DNA of 43,580 nt, from contig JAISAG010000057.1 of the NCBI GenBank assembly GCA_031266815.1, forward strand, positions 1 through 43,580. The letters are read 5' to 3'. The notes beneath the pieces are model-generated. The model saw only the letters and a list, made by a program, of their open reading frames with translations. It was not told the origin of the DNA and ran no database searches. Position numbers and translations under genes: made by a program. Source of the stretch: Burkholderiaceae bacterium. GTDB taxonomy: Bacteria > Pseudomonadota > Gammaproteobacteria > Burkholderiales > Burkholderiaceae_D. Shown piece after piece: positions 21,450 through 29,925 of this stretch (within the stretch, counting starts at the first letter, position 1; every line of letters begins with the position of its first letter).

Positions 21450-22862
21450 ATGACTGTCAGAACCCGTTTTGCTCCCAGCCCGACCGGTTTTCTCCACCTG
21501 GGTGGTGCGCGCACCGCCCTTTTTTCGTGGGCATACGCCCGCCATTGCGGCGGGGATTTCATCCTGAGGATTGAAGATACCGATTTGGAACGCTCCACGC
21601 CGGAAGCGGTGCAAGCCATTCTTGACGGTATGCGGTGGCTGGGGCTGCAACACGATGAAGGTCCTTTTTACCAAATGCAGAGAATGGACCGGTACCGTGA
21701 AATTATCCATCAGATGCTGGCAGAAGGAACCGCGTATTACTGTTATTGCTTGCCGGAAGAGTTGGAAGCCATGCGGGAGCGGCAGCGCCTGGCGGGAGAA
21801 AATCCGAGGTACGACGGCACCTGGCGGCCGGAACCCGGCAAGGTGCTCCCGCCCATCCCTGAGGGCAGGTCGCCGGTGGTCCGCTTCAAAAATCCGCTTG
21901 ACGGGGCGGTCAGTTGGGACGACAGCGTAAAAGGCCTCATTACAATCGCCAATCGGGAACTGGACGACTTGATTATCGCGCGCCAAGACGGGACGCCGAC
22001 CTACAATTTCTGTGTGGTAGTGGATGACCGGGATATGCGGATTACCCACGTCATTCGCGGAGATGACCATGTCAACAATACGCCACGCCAGATAAATATT
22101 CTGACCGCGTTGCGCGCGCCCATTCCGCAGTATGCGCATGTTCCCATGATTTTAGGGGACGATGGCGAAAAACTTTCCAAGCGTCATGGTGCGGTTTCCG
22201 TGATGGCGTACCCCGAACAGGGATATCTGCCGGAAGCCCTGCTCAACTATCTGGCGCGGCTGGGTTGGGGCCACGGAGACGATGAAATTTTCTCTATGCC
22301 CCAGTTTTGTGAGTGGTTCGATTTCGCGCACCTGTCTCGTTCCGCCGCGCAATTCAATCCCGACAAGTTGAAATGGCTCAACAACCACTACATTCGCCAG
22401 GCGGATGATACCCGTCTGGCGGATATGATTCGTCCCCGTTTGCTGCAGATGGGCGCGCGTTTTGAGGGGGCTCCCGCCTTGCCGGAAGTGGTTGCCTTGC
22501 TGAAAGAGCGCGCCAACACTACACACGAACTGGCGGACGCCGCCCTGCTGTTTTATGTGCAGCCAGAGCCGGATACCGTTTTGCTCGCAAAGCACCTGAC
22601 CGATGCATCGCGCCCGGCGTTAACGGCCTTTGCCGTTGCCTGCCGACAGGTTGACTGGAATCGTTCGGCAATTTCTGACGCGATAAAAGCAGTGCTGGCG
22701 CAGCAGGGGGTCAAAATGCCGCAACTGGCGATGCCCTTGCGCCTGATTCTGACAGGACAGCCGCACACGCCCTCCATTGACGCCGTGGTGACATTGCTTG
22801 GCAGAGAAACCGTGCTCGCCCGTTTGAACTCCTACGCCGCGATGCCTTCATCCGGCGTGTGA
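21450..22862 (+). CDS. gltX: Glutamyl-tRNA synthetase
   Basis: '[31 protein letters not shown]', '[18 protein letters not shown]'. Confidence 0.97.
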   Translation: MTVRTRFAPSPTGFLHLGGARTALFSWAYARHCGGDFILRIEDTDLERSTPEAVQAILDGMRWLGLQHDEGPFYQMQRMDRYREIIHQMLAEGTAYYCYCLPEELEAMRERQRLAGENPRYDGTWRPEPGKVLPPIPEGRSPVVRFKNPLDGAVSWDDSVKGLITIANRELDDLIIARQDGTPTYNFCVVVDDRDMRITHVIRGDDHVNNTPRQINILTALRAPIPQYAHVPMILGDDGEKLSKRHGAVSVMAYPEQGYLPEALLNYLARLGWGHGDDEIFSMPQFCEWFDFAHLSRSAAQFNPDKLKWLNNHYIRQADDTRLADMIRPRLLQMGARFEGAPALPEVVALLKERANTTHELADAALLFYVQPEPDTVLLAKHLTDASRPALTAFAVACRQVDWNRSAISDAIKAVLAQQGVKMPQLAMPLRLILTGQPHTPSIDAVVTLLGRETVLARLNSYAAMPSSGV

Positions 22863-23365
22863 GCGCGGGTGGGAGGAAGGAACCCCGTTTCCCGCGTCAG
22901 AACACGTTGGTTGCGGCTGCCCCTGAACGGGAGGGACAGGTCACGCAACGAATCAATGTACGGACCGTCGATAAGTATATCTGTCAGGGACAGCAGGGCG
23001 CGGATGGCAGGGCGGCGATCCGCCAGCGCGTTTAGCGCCTCAATCGTAAAACCGGAAAAGACGACAACGGTTTTGGCGCGGCGGCGCACTTGTTTTGCGA
23101 TCACGCAAAGTGGATCGGGTTGCAGGAAAGGCTCACCGCCTGAAAAGGTGATGCCGGCGAGCAGGGGATTTTCATCAAACTGGTGGATGATGGTCTCCAC
23201 ATCAAGCAGGTAGCCGCCGCCAACGTCATGGGTTTGCGGATTGTGACAGGCGTGGCAGCGATGCGGGCAACCCTGGGTAAACACGACATACCGCAAACCC
23301 GGACCATCAACGATGGACTCGGCCACAATGCTGTTGACTCGAAGCTCATGGCTGGTGCTTGACAC
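22832..23365 (-). CDS. nrdG: Anaerobic ribonucleotide reductase activase (radical SAM)
   Basis: '[32 protein letters not shown]' (CX3CX2C), '[15 protein letters not shown]'; likely GTG start at 23365. Confidence 0.92.
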   Translation of the reverse strand: MSSTSHELRVNSIVAESIVDGPGLRYVVFTQGCPHRCHACHNPQTHDVGGGYLLDVETIIHQFDENPLLAGITFSGGEPFLQPDPLCVIAKQVRRRAKTVVVFSGFTIEALNALADRRPAIRALLSLTDILIDGPYIDSLRDLSLPFRGSRNQRVLTRETGFLPPTRAHTPDEGIAA

Positions 23366-23516
23366 GGTCCTTTTCCTCGGCGCGCTTCGCGTCGTTGAAA
23401 CGATCCAGGGTTCCGACAAGGTAGCCCGTAATGCGACGGGTCCGTTCAAAGCGGATACCTTCGCCGACTTGTTTTGTTGCTTCGACGGACTGTGTTTGTG
23501 TGACTTTCATTAACAT
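23346..23516 (-). CDS. Small separate ORF carrying the class III RNR glycyl-radical tail
   Basis: Hand translation: [63 protein letters not shown] 5 nt before ATG; overlaps nrdD 3' end and nrdG 5' end. Confidence 0.8.
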   Translation of the reverse strand: MLMKVTQTQSVEATKQVGEGIRFERTRRITGYLVGTLDRFNDAKRAEEKDRVKHQP

Positions 23517-25777
23517 GGTTTCTCCTTTGTCCTGTTGTGTGGGATAGGGGCACGCCGGACCTGCAATGCCTTGAGCGTTTCCTCGCTGACGCCTTCACCG
23601 TCCCTTCTGCCACATCGGGGACAAATATCGTTGATGACGCCAACATACCCGCAGACGGGGTCGCGGTCAAGTGGATGATTGATGGAACCATACCCGATAC
23701 CCTGTTCCTGCATGTACCGGATAATGGTTTCAAAGGCTTCCCGGTTCTTGGATACATCGCCGTCCAGTTCGACATAGGTGATGTGTCCCGCATTGGTCAG
23801 TGTGTGGTACGGCGACTCAAGCTGGATTTTCCGGAAAGCCTGTATGGGAAAGTAAACGGGAACATGAAAGGAATTGGTGTAGTAATCCCGGTCGGTTACG
23901 CCGGGAATAACCCCGTACCGCTTGCGATCAATGGCGACAAAGCGCCCGCTGAGCCCTTCTGCCGGTGTGGCAATCAGCGAAAAATTCAGTCCGGTTTTTT
24001 CGGATTGTTCGTCGGTCCGCCTGCGCATCCATCCGACAATATCCAGACCCAATTGTTGCGCGGCATCGCTTTCCCCGTGATGTTTTCCCGTCAGGGCTTT
24101 CAGCGCTTCCGCCAGCCCGATGAACCCCAGCGTCAGGGTGCCGTGCTTGAGCACTTCTTCCACCTTGTCGTGCCAGTCGAGTTTGTCCGAATCAATCCAG
24201 ATGCCTTCCCCCATCAGAAAGGGGTAGTTACACACCTTTTTTGAGCCCTGGATTTTGAAGCGATGCAAGAGTTGGCGGAATACCAGTTCAATCTGGTCAT
24301 CCAGCAGGGAATAAAACCGGTCCAGATTGCCTTCCGCCGTAATCCCCAGCCGTGGCAGATTGACAGACGTAAAACTCAGGTTGCCTCTGCCGCAAGTGAC
24401 GTTTCGCGTTGCATCGTACACATTGCCCAGCACACGGGTGCGGCATCCCATGTAAGCAACTTCGGTGTCATAATCTCCCTGCTGGTAATACTGCAAGTTG
24501 AAGGGGGCATCCAGAAAGCTGAAGTTGGGAAACAGGCGCTTGGCGGAAGTTTCCATTGCCAGTTGAAACAGGTCGTAGTTCGGGTCTGCCGGGTTGAAGC
24601 TGACTCCGGCCTTGATCTTGAATATCTGAACGGGAAAGATGGATGTCTCTCCGTTACCCAGTCCGGCCTGGGTAACCCGCAGCAGGTTTTTCGTCACCAT
24701 TCTGCCCTCCGCGGACGTGTCCGTGCCGTAGTTGACGGAACTGAACGGCACCTGTGCGCCCGCGCGGGAGTTCATGGTGTTGAGGTTGTGGATGAACGCC
24801 TCCATTGCCTGATAGGCGCGCCGATCCGTTGCCTTGGTAGCAACTCCAACGGCGTATTCATGGGCTTTTTGCACCGATTCCGGGTTTGTCGCCCGGGAGG
24901 TTAAGTGTTTGCCCAGTTCATCCACCGTATCCAGCGTCACCAGATCGGTGGCAAGAGTGATATACGTGTCGGCGATACGCAGGGCGTCCTCTTCGCTGCG
25001 GTCTTCCCTGATTTGCCAGTAAGAAGCGAAAGCGCGGGCATATTCCTTCCGGAATGTCTTGCGCACGCCTTGCGCCATTGCATAATCAAAGTGCGGGATA
25101 CTTTGACCGCCGTGCATTTCGTTCTGGTTTGCCTGGATAGCGATACAGGCCAGTGCGGAATAACTCTCGATGGAGTTGGGCTCGCGCAGGTAACCGTGTC
25201 CGGTTGAAAACCCGTTGGCAAACAGCCTGATCAGGTCAATCTGGCAACAGGTTTGCGTGAGCATGTAAAAATCCTTGTCGTGGATGTGAATATCCCCGTT
25301 GATATGGGCGATGGACGCATCCTTGGGAAGGACGTAATTGTCTATGAAATATTTTGATCCTTCGGAACCGTATTTCAGCATGGTTCCCATTGCCGTGTCG
25401 CCGTTGATGTTGGCATTTTCCCGTTTGATGTCCTCATCTTCCGCCGCCGACCAGGTCAGCTTTTTGTAGATGTCCATCAGATAGGTTTCCGCATTGCGGA
25501 TTTTGGCATGTTCTGCACGGTACAGAATGTATGCCTTGGCGGTTTTGGCATATCCGTACTGGATGAGCGACTCTTCGACAACGTCCTGTATTTCCTCGAC
25601 GTGCGTGAGGTTTTCCGTGTCCAGCCGCTTGCAGACCTTTTCCGTGACAAACAGCAGGTCGGTCGGAGTCATTTCCTCCTCGCCTACCGCCTTGTTTGCC
25701 TTGTTGACCGCGTTGAGAATTTTGCTTGCGTCAAACGGGACATGACTCCCATCACGTTTGGTAATAACCGCAGGCAT
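23510..25777 (-). CDS. nrdD: Anaerobic ribonucleoside-triphosphate reductase catalytic subunit (lacks the C-terminal glycyl-radical segment)
   Basis: ATP-cone 'MPAVITKRDGSHVPFDASKILNAVNKANK'; 'GDIHIHDKDFYMLTQTCCQIDL'; 'HPLDRDPVCGYVGVINDICPRCGRRDGEG', then terminates without RRxxGYLG. Confidence 0.93.
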   Translation of the reverse strand: MPAVITKRDGSHVPFDASKILNAVNKANKAVGEEEMTPTDLLFVTEKVCKRLDTENLTHVEEIQDVVEESLIQYGYAKTAKAYILYRAEHAKIRNAETYLMDIYKKLTWSAAEDEDIKRENANINGDTAMGTMLKYGSEGSKYFIDNYVLPKDASIAHINGDIHIHDKDFYMLTQTCCQIDLIRLFANGFSTGHGYLREPNSIESYSALACIAIQANQNEMHGGQSIPHFDYAMAQGVRKTFRKEYARAFASYWQIREDRSEEDALRIADTYITLATDLVTLDTVDELGKHLTSRATNPESVQKAHEYAVGVATKATDRRAYQAMEAFIHNLNTMNSRAGAQVPFSSVNYGTDTSAEGRMVTKNLLRVTQAGLGNGETSIFPVQIFKIKAGVSFNPADPNYDLFQLAMETSAKRLFPNFSFLDAPFNLQYYQQGDYDTEVAYMGCRTRVLGNVYDATRNVTCGRGNLSFTSVNLPRLGITAEGNLDRFYSLLDDQIELVFRQLLHRFKIQGSKKVCNYPFLMGEGIWIDSDKLDWHDKVEEVLKHGTLTLGFIGLAEALKALTGKHHGESDAAQQLGLDIVGWMRRRTDEQSEKTGLNFSLIATPAEGLSGRFVAIDRKRYGVIPGVTDRDYYTNSFHVPVYFPIQAFRKIQLESPYHTLTNAGHITYVELDGDVSKNREAFETIIRYMQEQGIGYGSINHPLDRDPVCGYVGVINDICPRCGRRDGEGVSEETLKALQVRRAPIPHNRTKEKPC

Positions 25778-25851
25778 CAGGACACACTCCAGACTAACAT
25801 TGTTCTAACGGGAAGCGCCGCTTGGGCGGCGCTTTTCTCAATTTTGGATAT

Positions 25852-25938
25852 TCAGCGGCGGAACAGGTTCCCCGGTTTGCCAAGCCCGCGGCCACTCTCC
25901 TTGTCAACATCACCGACATAGATTAAACAGCGCTCCAT
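25852..25938 (-). CDS. Candidate 28-aa small ORF upstream of nrdD
   Basis: ATG...TGA: MERCLIYVGDVDKESGRGLGKPGNLFRR*; no homology known to me, no strong SD. Confidence 0.25.
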   Translation of the reverse strand: MERCLIYVGDVDKESGRGLGKPGNLFRR

Positions 25939-26075
25939 CGCCAACAGCGAACATTTTACCATGTGTGGCGGGATTTCTCTTTGACGCTTCCGTGCACTCC
26001 TACCGCGTCCATGCTCCCATAACGGCATGGGAATGTCAAGGCGGCTACCCTGCGCCAGGCCTCATTGTGCTGAGG

Positions 26076-26852
26076 TTACGCCGATTCCGAATGATGCGCC
26101 TCGTCGGTGTCTGGCTCTATTTTTGTCTGAATCAGGCTGACGGATTTTCCCCTCGCTTTGCCGTACAGGTAGAGGACGTAGCCGGACAGACCATACACCA
26201 CAAACAGGGTAAACAGAACCTTGGGCGGGTCAAAAACGATGGCAACAAGCAGCAGCACGACAACAATCACCAGGATGAACGGGACAGATTTCTGGAGCGG
26301 CATGGACTTGAAGCTGTAAAAGGGCAGGTTGGTGACCATGGTCAGTCCTGAAATCAGGGTAATAATCCAGCACGCCCAGTCCGCGTCGGATGCGGCGATG
26401 TTGACATCCACCATAAACCAGATCAATCCGGCAACAATCCCCGCCGCCGCCGGGCTGGGCAATCCCTGGAAGAAACGCTTGTCCACCACGGCGATGTTGG
26501 TGTTAAACCGTGCCAGCCGCAGGGCGGCGCAGACGCAGTAGATGAAAGCGGCAACCCAGCCAATTTTCCCCATTCCCTTGAGCGCCCATTCGTATGCTAC
26601 AAGAGCAGGGGCTACGCCAAAGGTCACCATGTCTGACAGGCTGTCAAGTTGTGCACCAAACTCGCTTTGTGTGCGTGTCAGGCGGGCAAGGCGACCATCC
26701 ATGCTGTCAAGAATCATGCCCAGAAAAATGGCAACCGTAGACTGTCTGAAGTCCAGGTTGAGCGACATGACAATGGCATAGAATCCGCAAAAGAGTGCCG
26801 CAATCGTGACACCGTTGGGCAGGAGGTAGATCCCTTTGTGCTGTTTTTTCAA
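26076..26852 (-). CDS. pssA: CDP-diacylglycerol--serine O-phosphatidyltransferase
   Basis: 'LLPNGVTIAALFCGFYAIVMSLN', CDP-alcohol transferase motif 'DSMDGRLARLTRTQSEFGAQLDSLSDMVTFGVAPA'. Confidence 0.94.
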   Translation of the reverse strand: MKKQHKGIYLLPNGVTIAALFCGFYAIVMSLNLDFRQSTVAIFLGMILDSMDGRLARLTRTQSEFGAQLDSLSDMVTFGVAPALVAYEWALKGMGKIGWVAAFIYCVCAALRLARFNTNIAVVDKRFFQGLPSPAAAGIVAGLIWFMVDVNIAASDADWACWIITLISGLTMVTNLPFYSFKSMPLQKSVPFILVIVVVLLLVAIVFDPPKVLFTLFVVYGLSGYVLYLYGKARGKSVSLIQTKIEPDTDEAHHSESA

Positions 26853-26936
26853 CGGAACACCCTTTCCTTGTGGGACGATGTCTGCTTCGTACGCGAAACA
26901 GCCACCCTTGCACCACGCGGTATAGCTTACCTCATG

Positions 26937-27578
26937 TTACGTGAATTCGGCAAGAACGGTTTCTGTCGCAAAGACTTTGTCGCCAATGGCAACGCGTGGC
27001 CGGACGGTCAGTGGCAGATAAACATCCACCCGCGAGCCAAAGCGGATGAATCCGAAACGTTGTCCGCGCGACAGTTTGTCCCCTTGAGCGGCGTAGCACA
27101 GAATTCGGCGGGCAATCAGCCCGGCAATCTGGACACAGGTGACGATTTCCCCGTTTTCGGCTGTAATCAAGAGTGCGTTGCGTTCGTTTTCCGCAGATGC
27201 CTTGTCCAGGTTGGCATTGAGAAAGCGCCCCTGCGAATAGTGTACGCTGTCAACGTGCCCGCTGACTGGCGCGCGGTTGGAGTGTACGTTGAATACGTTC
27301 ATGAATACGCTGATTTTGATGGCGGCACGCTCGCCATAGGTATCCTGTGTTTTTTCAACGGCGACGATTCTGCCGTCGGCGGGCGCCAGAATGGCGCCGG
27401 GATTGTCCGGAATGGTCCTGGGGGGGTCCCGGAAAAATTGCAGAATGAAGAGAGTGACAAGCCACAACGGGCTTGCCCACACTCCCCACATGGCGGTAGC
27501 GGCGATGCTGACGAGCAGGGAAATGGACAGGAAGGGCCAGCCTTCCCGCGCAATAAAAGGGTGAGGATATGTTCTCAA
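26937..27578 (-). CDS. psd: Phosphatidylserine decarboxylase proenzyme
   Basis: '[12 protein letters not shown]', '[28 protein letters not shown]', '[12 protein letters not shown]'; TTG start inferred at 27578. Confidence 0.9.
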   Translation of the reverse strand: MRTYPHPFIAREGWPFLSISLLVSIAATAMWGVWASPLWLVTLFILQFFRDPPRTIPDNPGAILAPADGRIVAVEKTQDTYGERAAIKISVFMNVFNVHSNRAPVSGHVDSVHYSQGRFLNANLDKASAENERNALLITAENGEIVTCVQIAGLIARRILCYAAQGDKLSRGQRFGFIRFGSRVDVYLPLTVRPRVAIGDKVFATETVLAEFT

Positions 27579-27600
27579 AGGGACTCCCTGAAGACCCGGT

Positions 27601-28083
27601 TTACCCTGTTGTCTTGCGGATGTACAGGCCAATCAGTTCCGATTGGGCGAGGATATGTCCCTGCATGGCTTCAAGCAGTTCCGGCTTGGTGACGTTGCCC
27701 ATTTCCGGCAGGGTGATGTCCAGTGCGTACAGTTTGTGAAAATAGCGGTGTGTCCCAATGGGGGGGCAGGGACCGGTGTATCGTGCTACCTGGCGGTCAT
27801 TGATGCCCACCCGCGTTCCTTTCGGAAGCTGGTCGTCGGAAATGCCCTCTACAAGCTGCCCGGCAACGGGAGGCAGGTTGTAGAGTATCCAGTGTACAAA
27901 CGTCATTTTGGGGGCTGCCGGATCGGGGGCGTCCGGATCGTCCACAATCAGCACGATGCTCTTGCAGGCGGAAGGGGGCGGCGCCCATACCAGCGGCGGC
28001 GAGATATTGCTCCCTTCGCAGGTATAGGTTGACGGAATGAATTGCTGGTGCCCGAAAGCGGGCGAAGCGAGTACAAGCGACAT
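27601..28083 (-). CDS. YbhB/YbcL family Raf-kinase-inhibitor-like (PEBP) protein
   Basis: '[57 protein letters not shown]'. Confidence 0.92.
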   Translation of the reverse strand: MSLVLASPAFGHQQFIPSTYTCEGSNISPPLVWAPPPSACKSIVLIVDDPDAPDPAAPKMTFVHWILYNLPPVAGQLVEGISDDQLPKGTRVGINDRQVARYTGPCPPIGTHRYFHKLYALDITLPEMGNVTKPELLEAMQGHILAQSELIGLYIRKTTG

Positions 28084-28097
28084 AGGGCCTCCTGCCG

Positions 28098-28376
28098 TTA
28101 TCCACAGGGTGAGGAAGAATGCGGCTGTATCGGCGATTCTCCCTCGCTCTCAAATAGAAATTGTTGCATCTGTTCCGCCAGAAACTGCCTGGCAGAAGCG
28201 TCCGTTACGTTCAGACGGTATTCGTTGACCAGCATGGTTTGCCGTCGTACCCAGCCATCCCAGGCTTCCTTTGAAATGTTTTCGTAGATCCGTTTGCCCA
28301 TTTCGCCCGGATAGGGAGGGAAATCCAGCCCCCTGGCCTCTTTCCCCAATCGCACGCAACGCACGGTCCTGCTCAT
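28098..28376 (-). CDS. yggX: YggX-type oxidative damage protection protein / Fe(II)-trafficking protein
   Basis: '[68 protein letters not shown]'. Confidence 0.95.
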   Translation of the reverse strand: MSRTVRCVRLGKEARGLDFPPYPGEMGKRIYENISKEAWDGWVRRQTMLVNEYRLNVTDASARQFLAEQMQQFLFESEGESPIQPHSSSPCG

Positions 28377-28502
28377 TATGCTGTCTCCTGTCAGTGGGGT
28401 TGCCCGCGGTGGTCGGCAATTTGCGCAACCACCCCCGTCACGGGCGAGACCCGACTAAAGCACGATAACACGGATGGGGAAATCACCACAATACCCGTTC
28501 CT

Positions 28503-29828
28503 TCACAGTTTTTTGATCAGGACCTGTGAACGGCGCTGCCAGTTGTAAATCAGCTGCCTGTTTTGGGGCAGGTCGCGAACACTGCCGTAGACGAATCCGC
28601 GTCGCAAAAACCAGTGCGCGGTCTGGGTGGTCAGGATAAAAAGATGGGAAAAGCCTTTTGCCCGCGCCCGGTTTTCTATGTGCAGTAAAATGCGCTCACC
28701 TTCTCCTTCGCCCTGCACATCCGGCGCCACAATCAGGCAAGCCATTTCCGCCATTTTTTCGTCAGGAAAGGGGTACAGTGCGGCGCAGCCGAAGATGACC
28801 CCGTCGTGTTCCAGTACAGAAAAATTGTCAATTTCCCGTTCCAGCAATTCCCTCCCCCGCTTGACCAGGGTGCCGTTTTCCTCGTATGGCTCGATAAGCT
28901 GGAGAATGCTGCCGATATCCGATATGGTCGCTTCGCGCAGGATGTCTATGTTCTCATTGGTGATCAGGGTGCCAACACCATCGTGCGTGAATATTTCAAG
29001 GAGGATCGCGCCATCGGTGGCATAAGGGACGATGTGGGCACGGGCAACTCCGCCCAGACAGGCTTCTGCTGCTGCCCGGAGATATCTTTCCGCATTGTCG
29101 GGCAGGCGTTTTGAGGCAATGATCTTTTTTGCCTGAACGGTGGTCATTTCGTGTATATCCTCCCCTCCCTCATCCGGCACCAGCGGCGTTTCCGTCAAAA
29201 ATACCAGTTTGTGCGCGTGAATCGCCAGTGCGGTGGAGAGTGCAACGTCTTCCATTCTCAGGTTGAACACTTCGCCCGTCCGTGAAAACCCCAGGGGCGA
29301 AATCAGTACCAGGTCGCCCGATGCCAGGATGGCGTGGATGCTTTCGTAGGCAACCGTGCGCGTTTTCCCTGTCAGTTGCATGTCCACGCCGTCAATGATG
29401 CCCAATGGCGTGGCGGTGACGAAGTTGCCGGAGATGATGCGGATTTCGGCATGTGCCATGGGAGTGTTCGGCAGCCCCTGGCTGAATGCCCCTTCAATAT
29501 CCAGGCGAATTTCTCCCACTGCTTCCTTGGCACATTCCAGCGCGACGGCATCGGTAACGCGGGTACCCTTGTAGAACTGGCTTTCCCGCTTTCTCAGGGC
29601 AATTTGTTCTTCAACCTGGGGGCGGAATCCGTGCACCAGTACGATGTGAATGCCGAGTGCGTGCAAGAGGGAAACATCGTGTGCCAGTGTGGTCAGTATG
29701 CCCTCCATGACCAGTTCGCCCGGAAAGGCAATGACAAAGGTTTTCCCCCTGAACGCATGGACGTAGGGAGCGACCGAGCGAAGCCAACTGACAAATTGCG
29801 GCAGGGTTTCCATGGACAGCAATTTCAA
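28503..29828 (-). CDS. argA: Amino-acid N-acetyltransferase (N-acetylglutamate synthase)
   Basis: 'FVSWLRSVAPYVHAFRGKTFVIAFPGELV', 'VLVHGFRPQVEEQI', C-terminal GNAT domain; TTG at 29828, ATG alternative at 29813. Confidence 0.95.
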   Translation of the reverse strand: MKLLSMETLPQFVSWLRSVAPYVHAFRGKTFVIAFPGELVMEGILTTLAHDVSLLHALGIHIVLVHGFRPQVEEQIALRKRESQFYKGTRVTDAVALECAKEAVGEIRLDIEGAFSQGLPNTPMAHAEIRIISGNFVTATPLGIIDGVDMQLTGKTRTVAYESIHAILASGDLVLISPLGFSRTGEVFNLRMEDVALSTALAIHAHKLVFLTETPLVPDEGGEDIHEMTTVQAKKIIASKRLPDNAERYLRAAAEACLGGVARAHIVPYATDGAILLEIFTHDGVGTLITNENIDILREATISDIGSILQLIEPYEENGTLVKRGRELLEREIDNFSVLEHDGVIFGCAALYPFPDEKMAEMACLIVAPDVQGEGEGERILLHIENRARAKGFSHLFILTTQTAHWFLRRGFVYGSVRDLPQNRQLIYNWQRRSQVLIKKL

Positions 29829-29925
29829 AAACAGGAGAATTCCTTCATTCTAGCAAAACCCGGGTTTGTGTGTAGCGGGCAATGGCGCAATCCGGCTCGT
29901 TTTTCGGACTATAATGCCCATCGAC

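Noticed and set aside
23537-24904. Long plus-strand ORFs (235 and 213 aa)
   Set aside because: Antisense to nrdD, which has an unambiguous family match
25811-25833. AAGCGCCGC-TTGG-GCGGCGCTTTT as an intrinsic terminator
   Set aside because: T-rich side faces the + strand where no gene ends; kept only as part of the nrdD leader observation
26649-27692. 347-aa plus-strand ORF
   Set aside because: Antisense to pssA and psd; no domain signature
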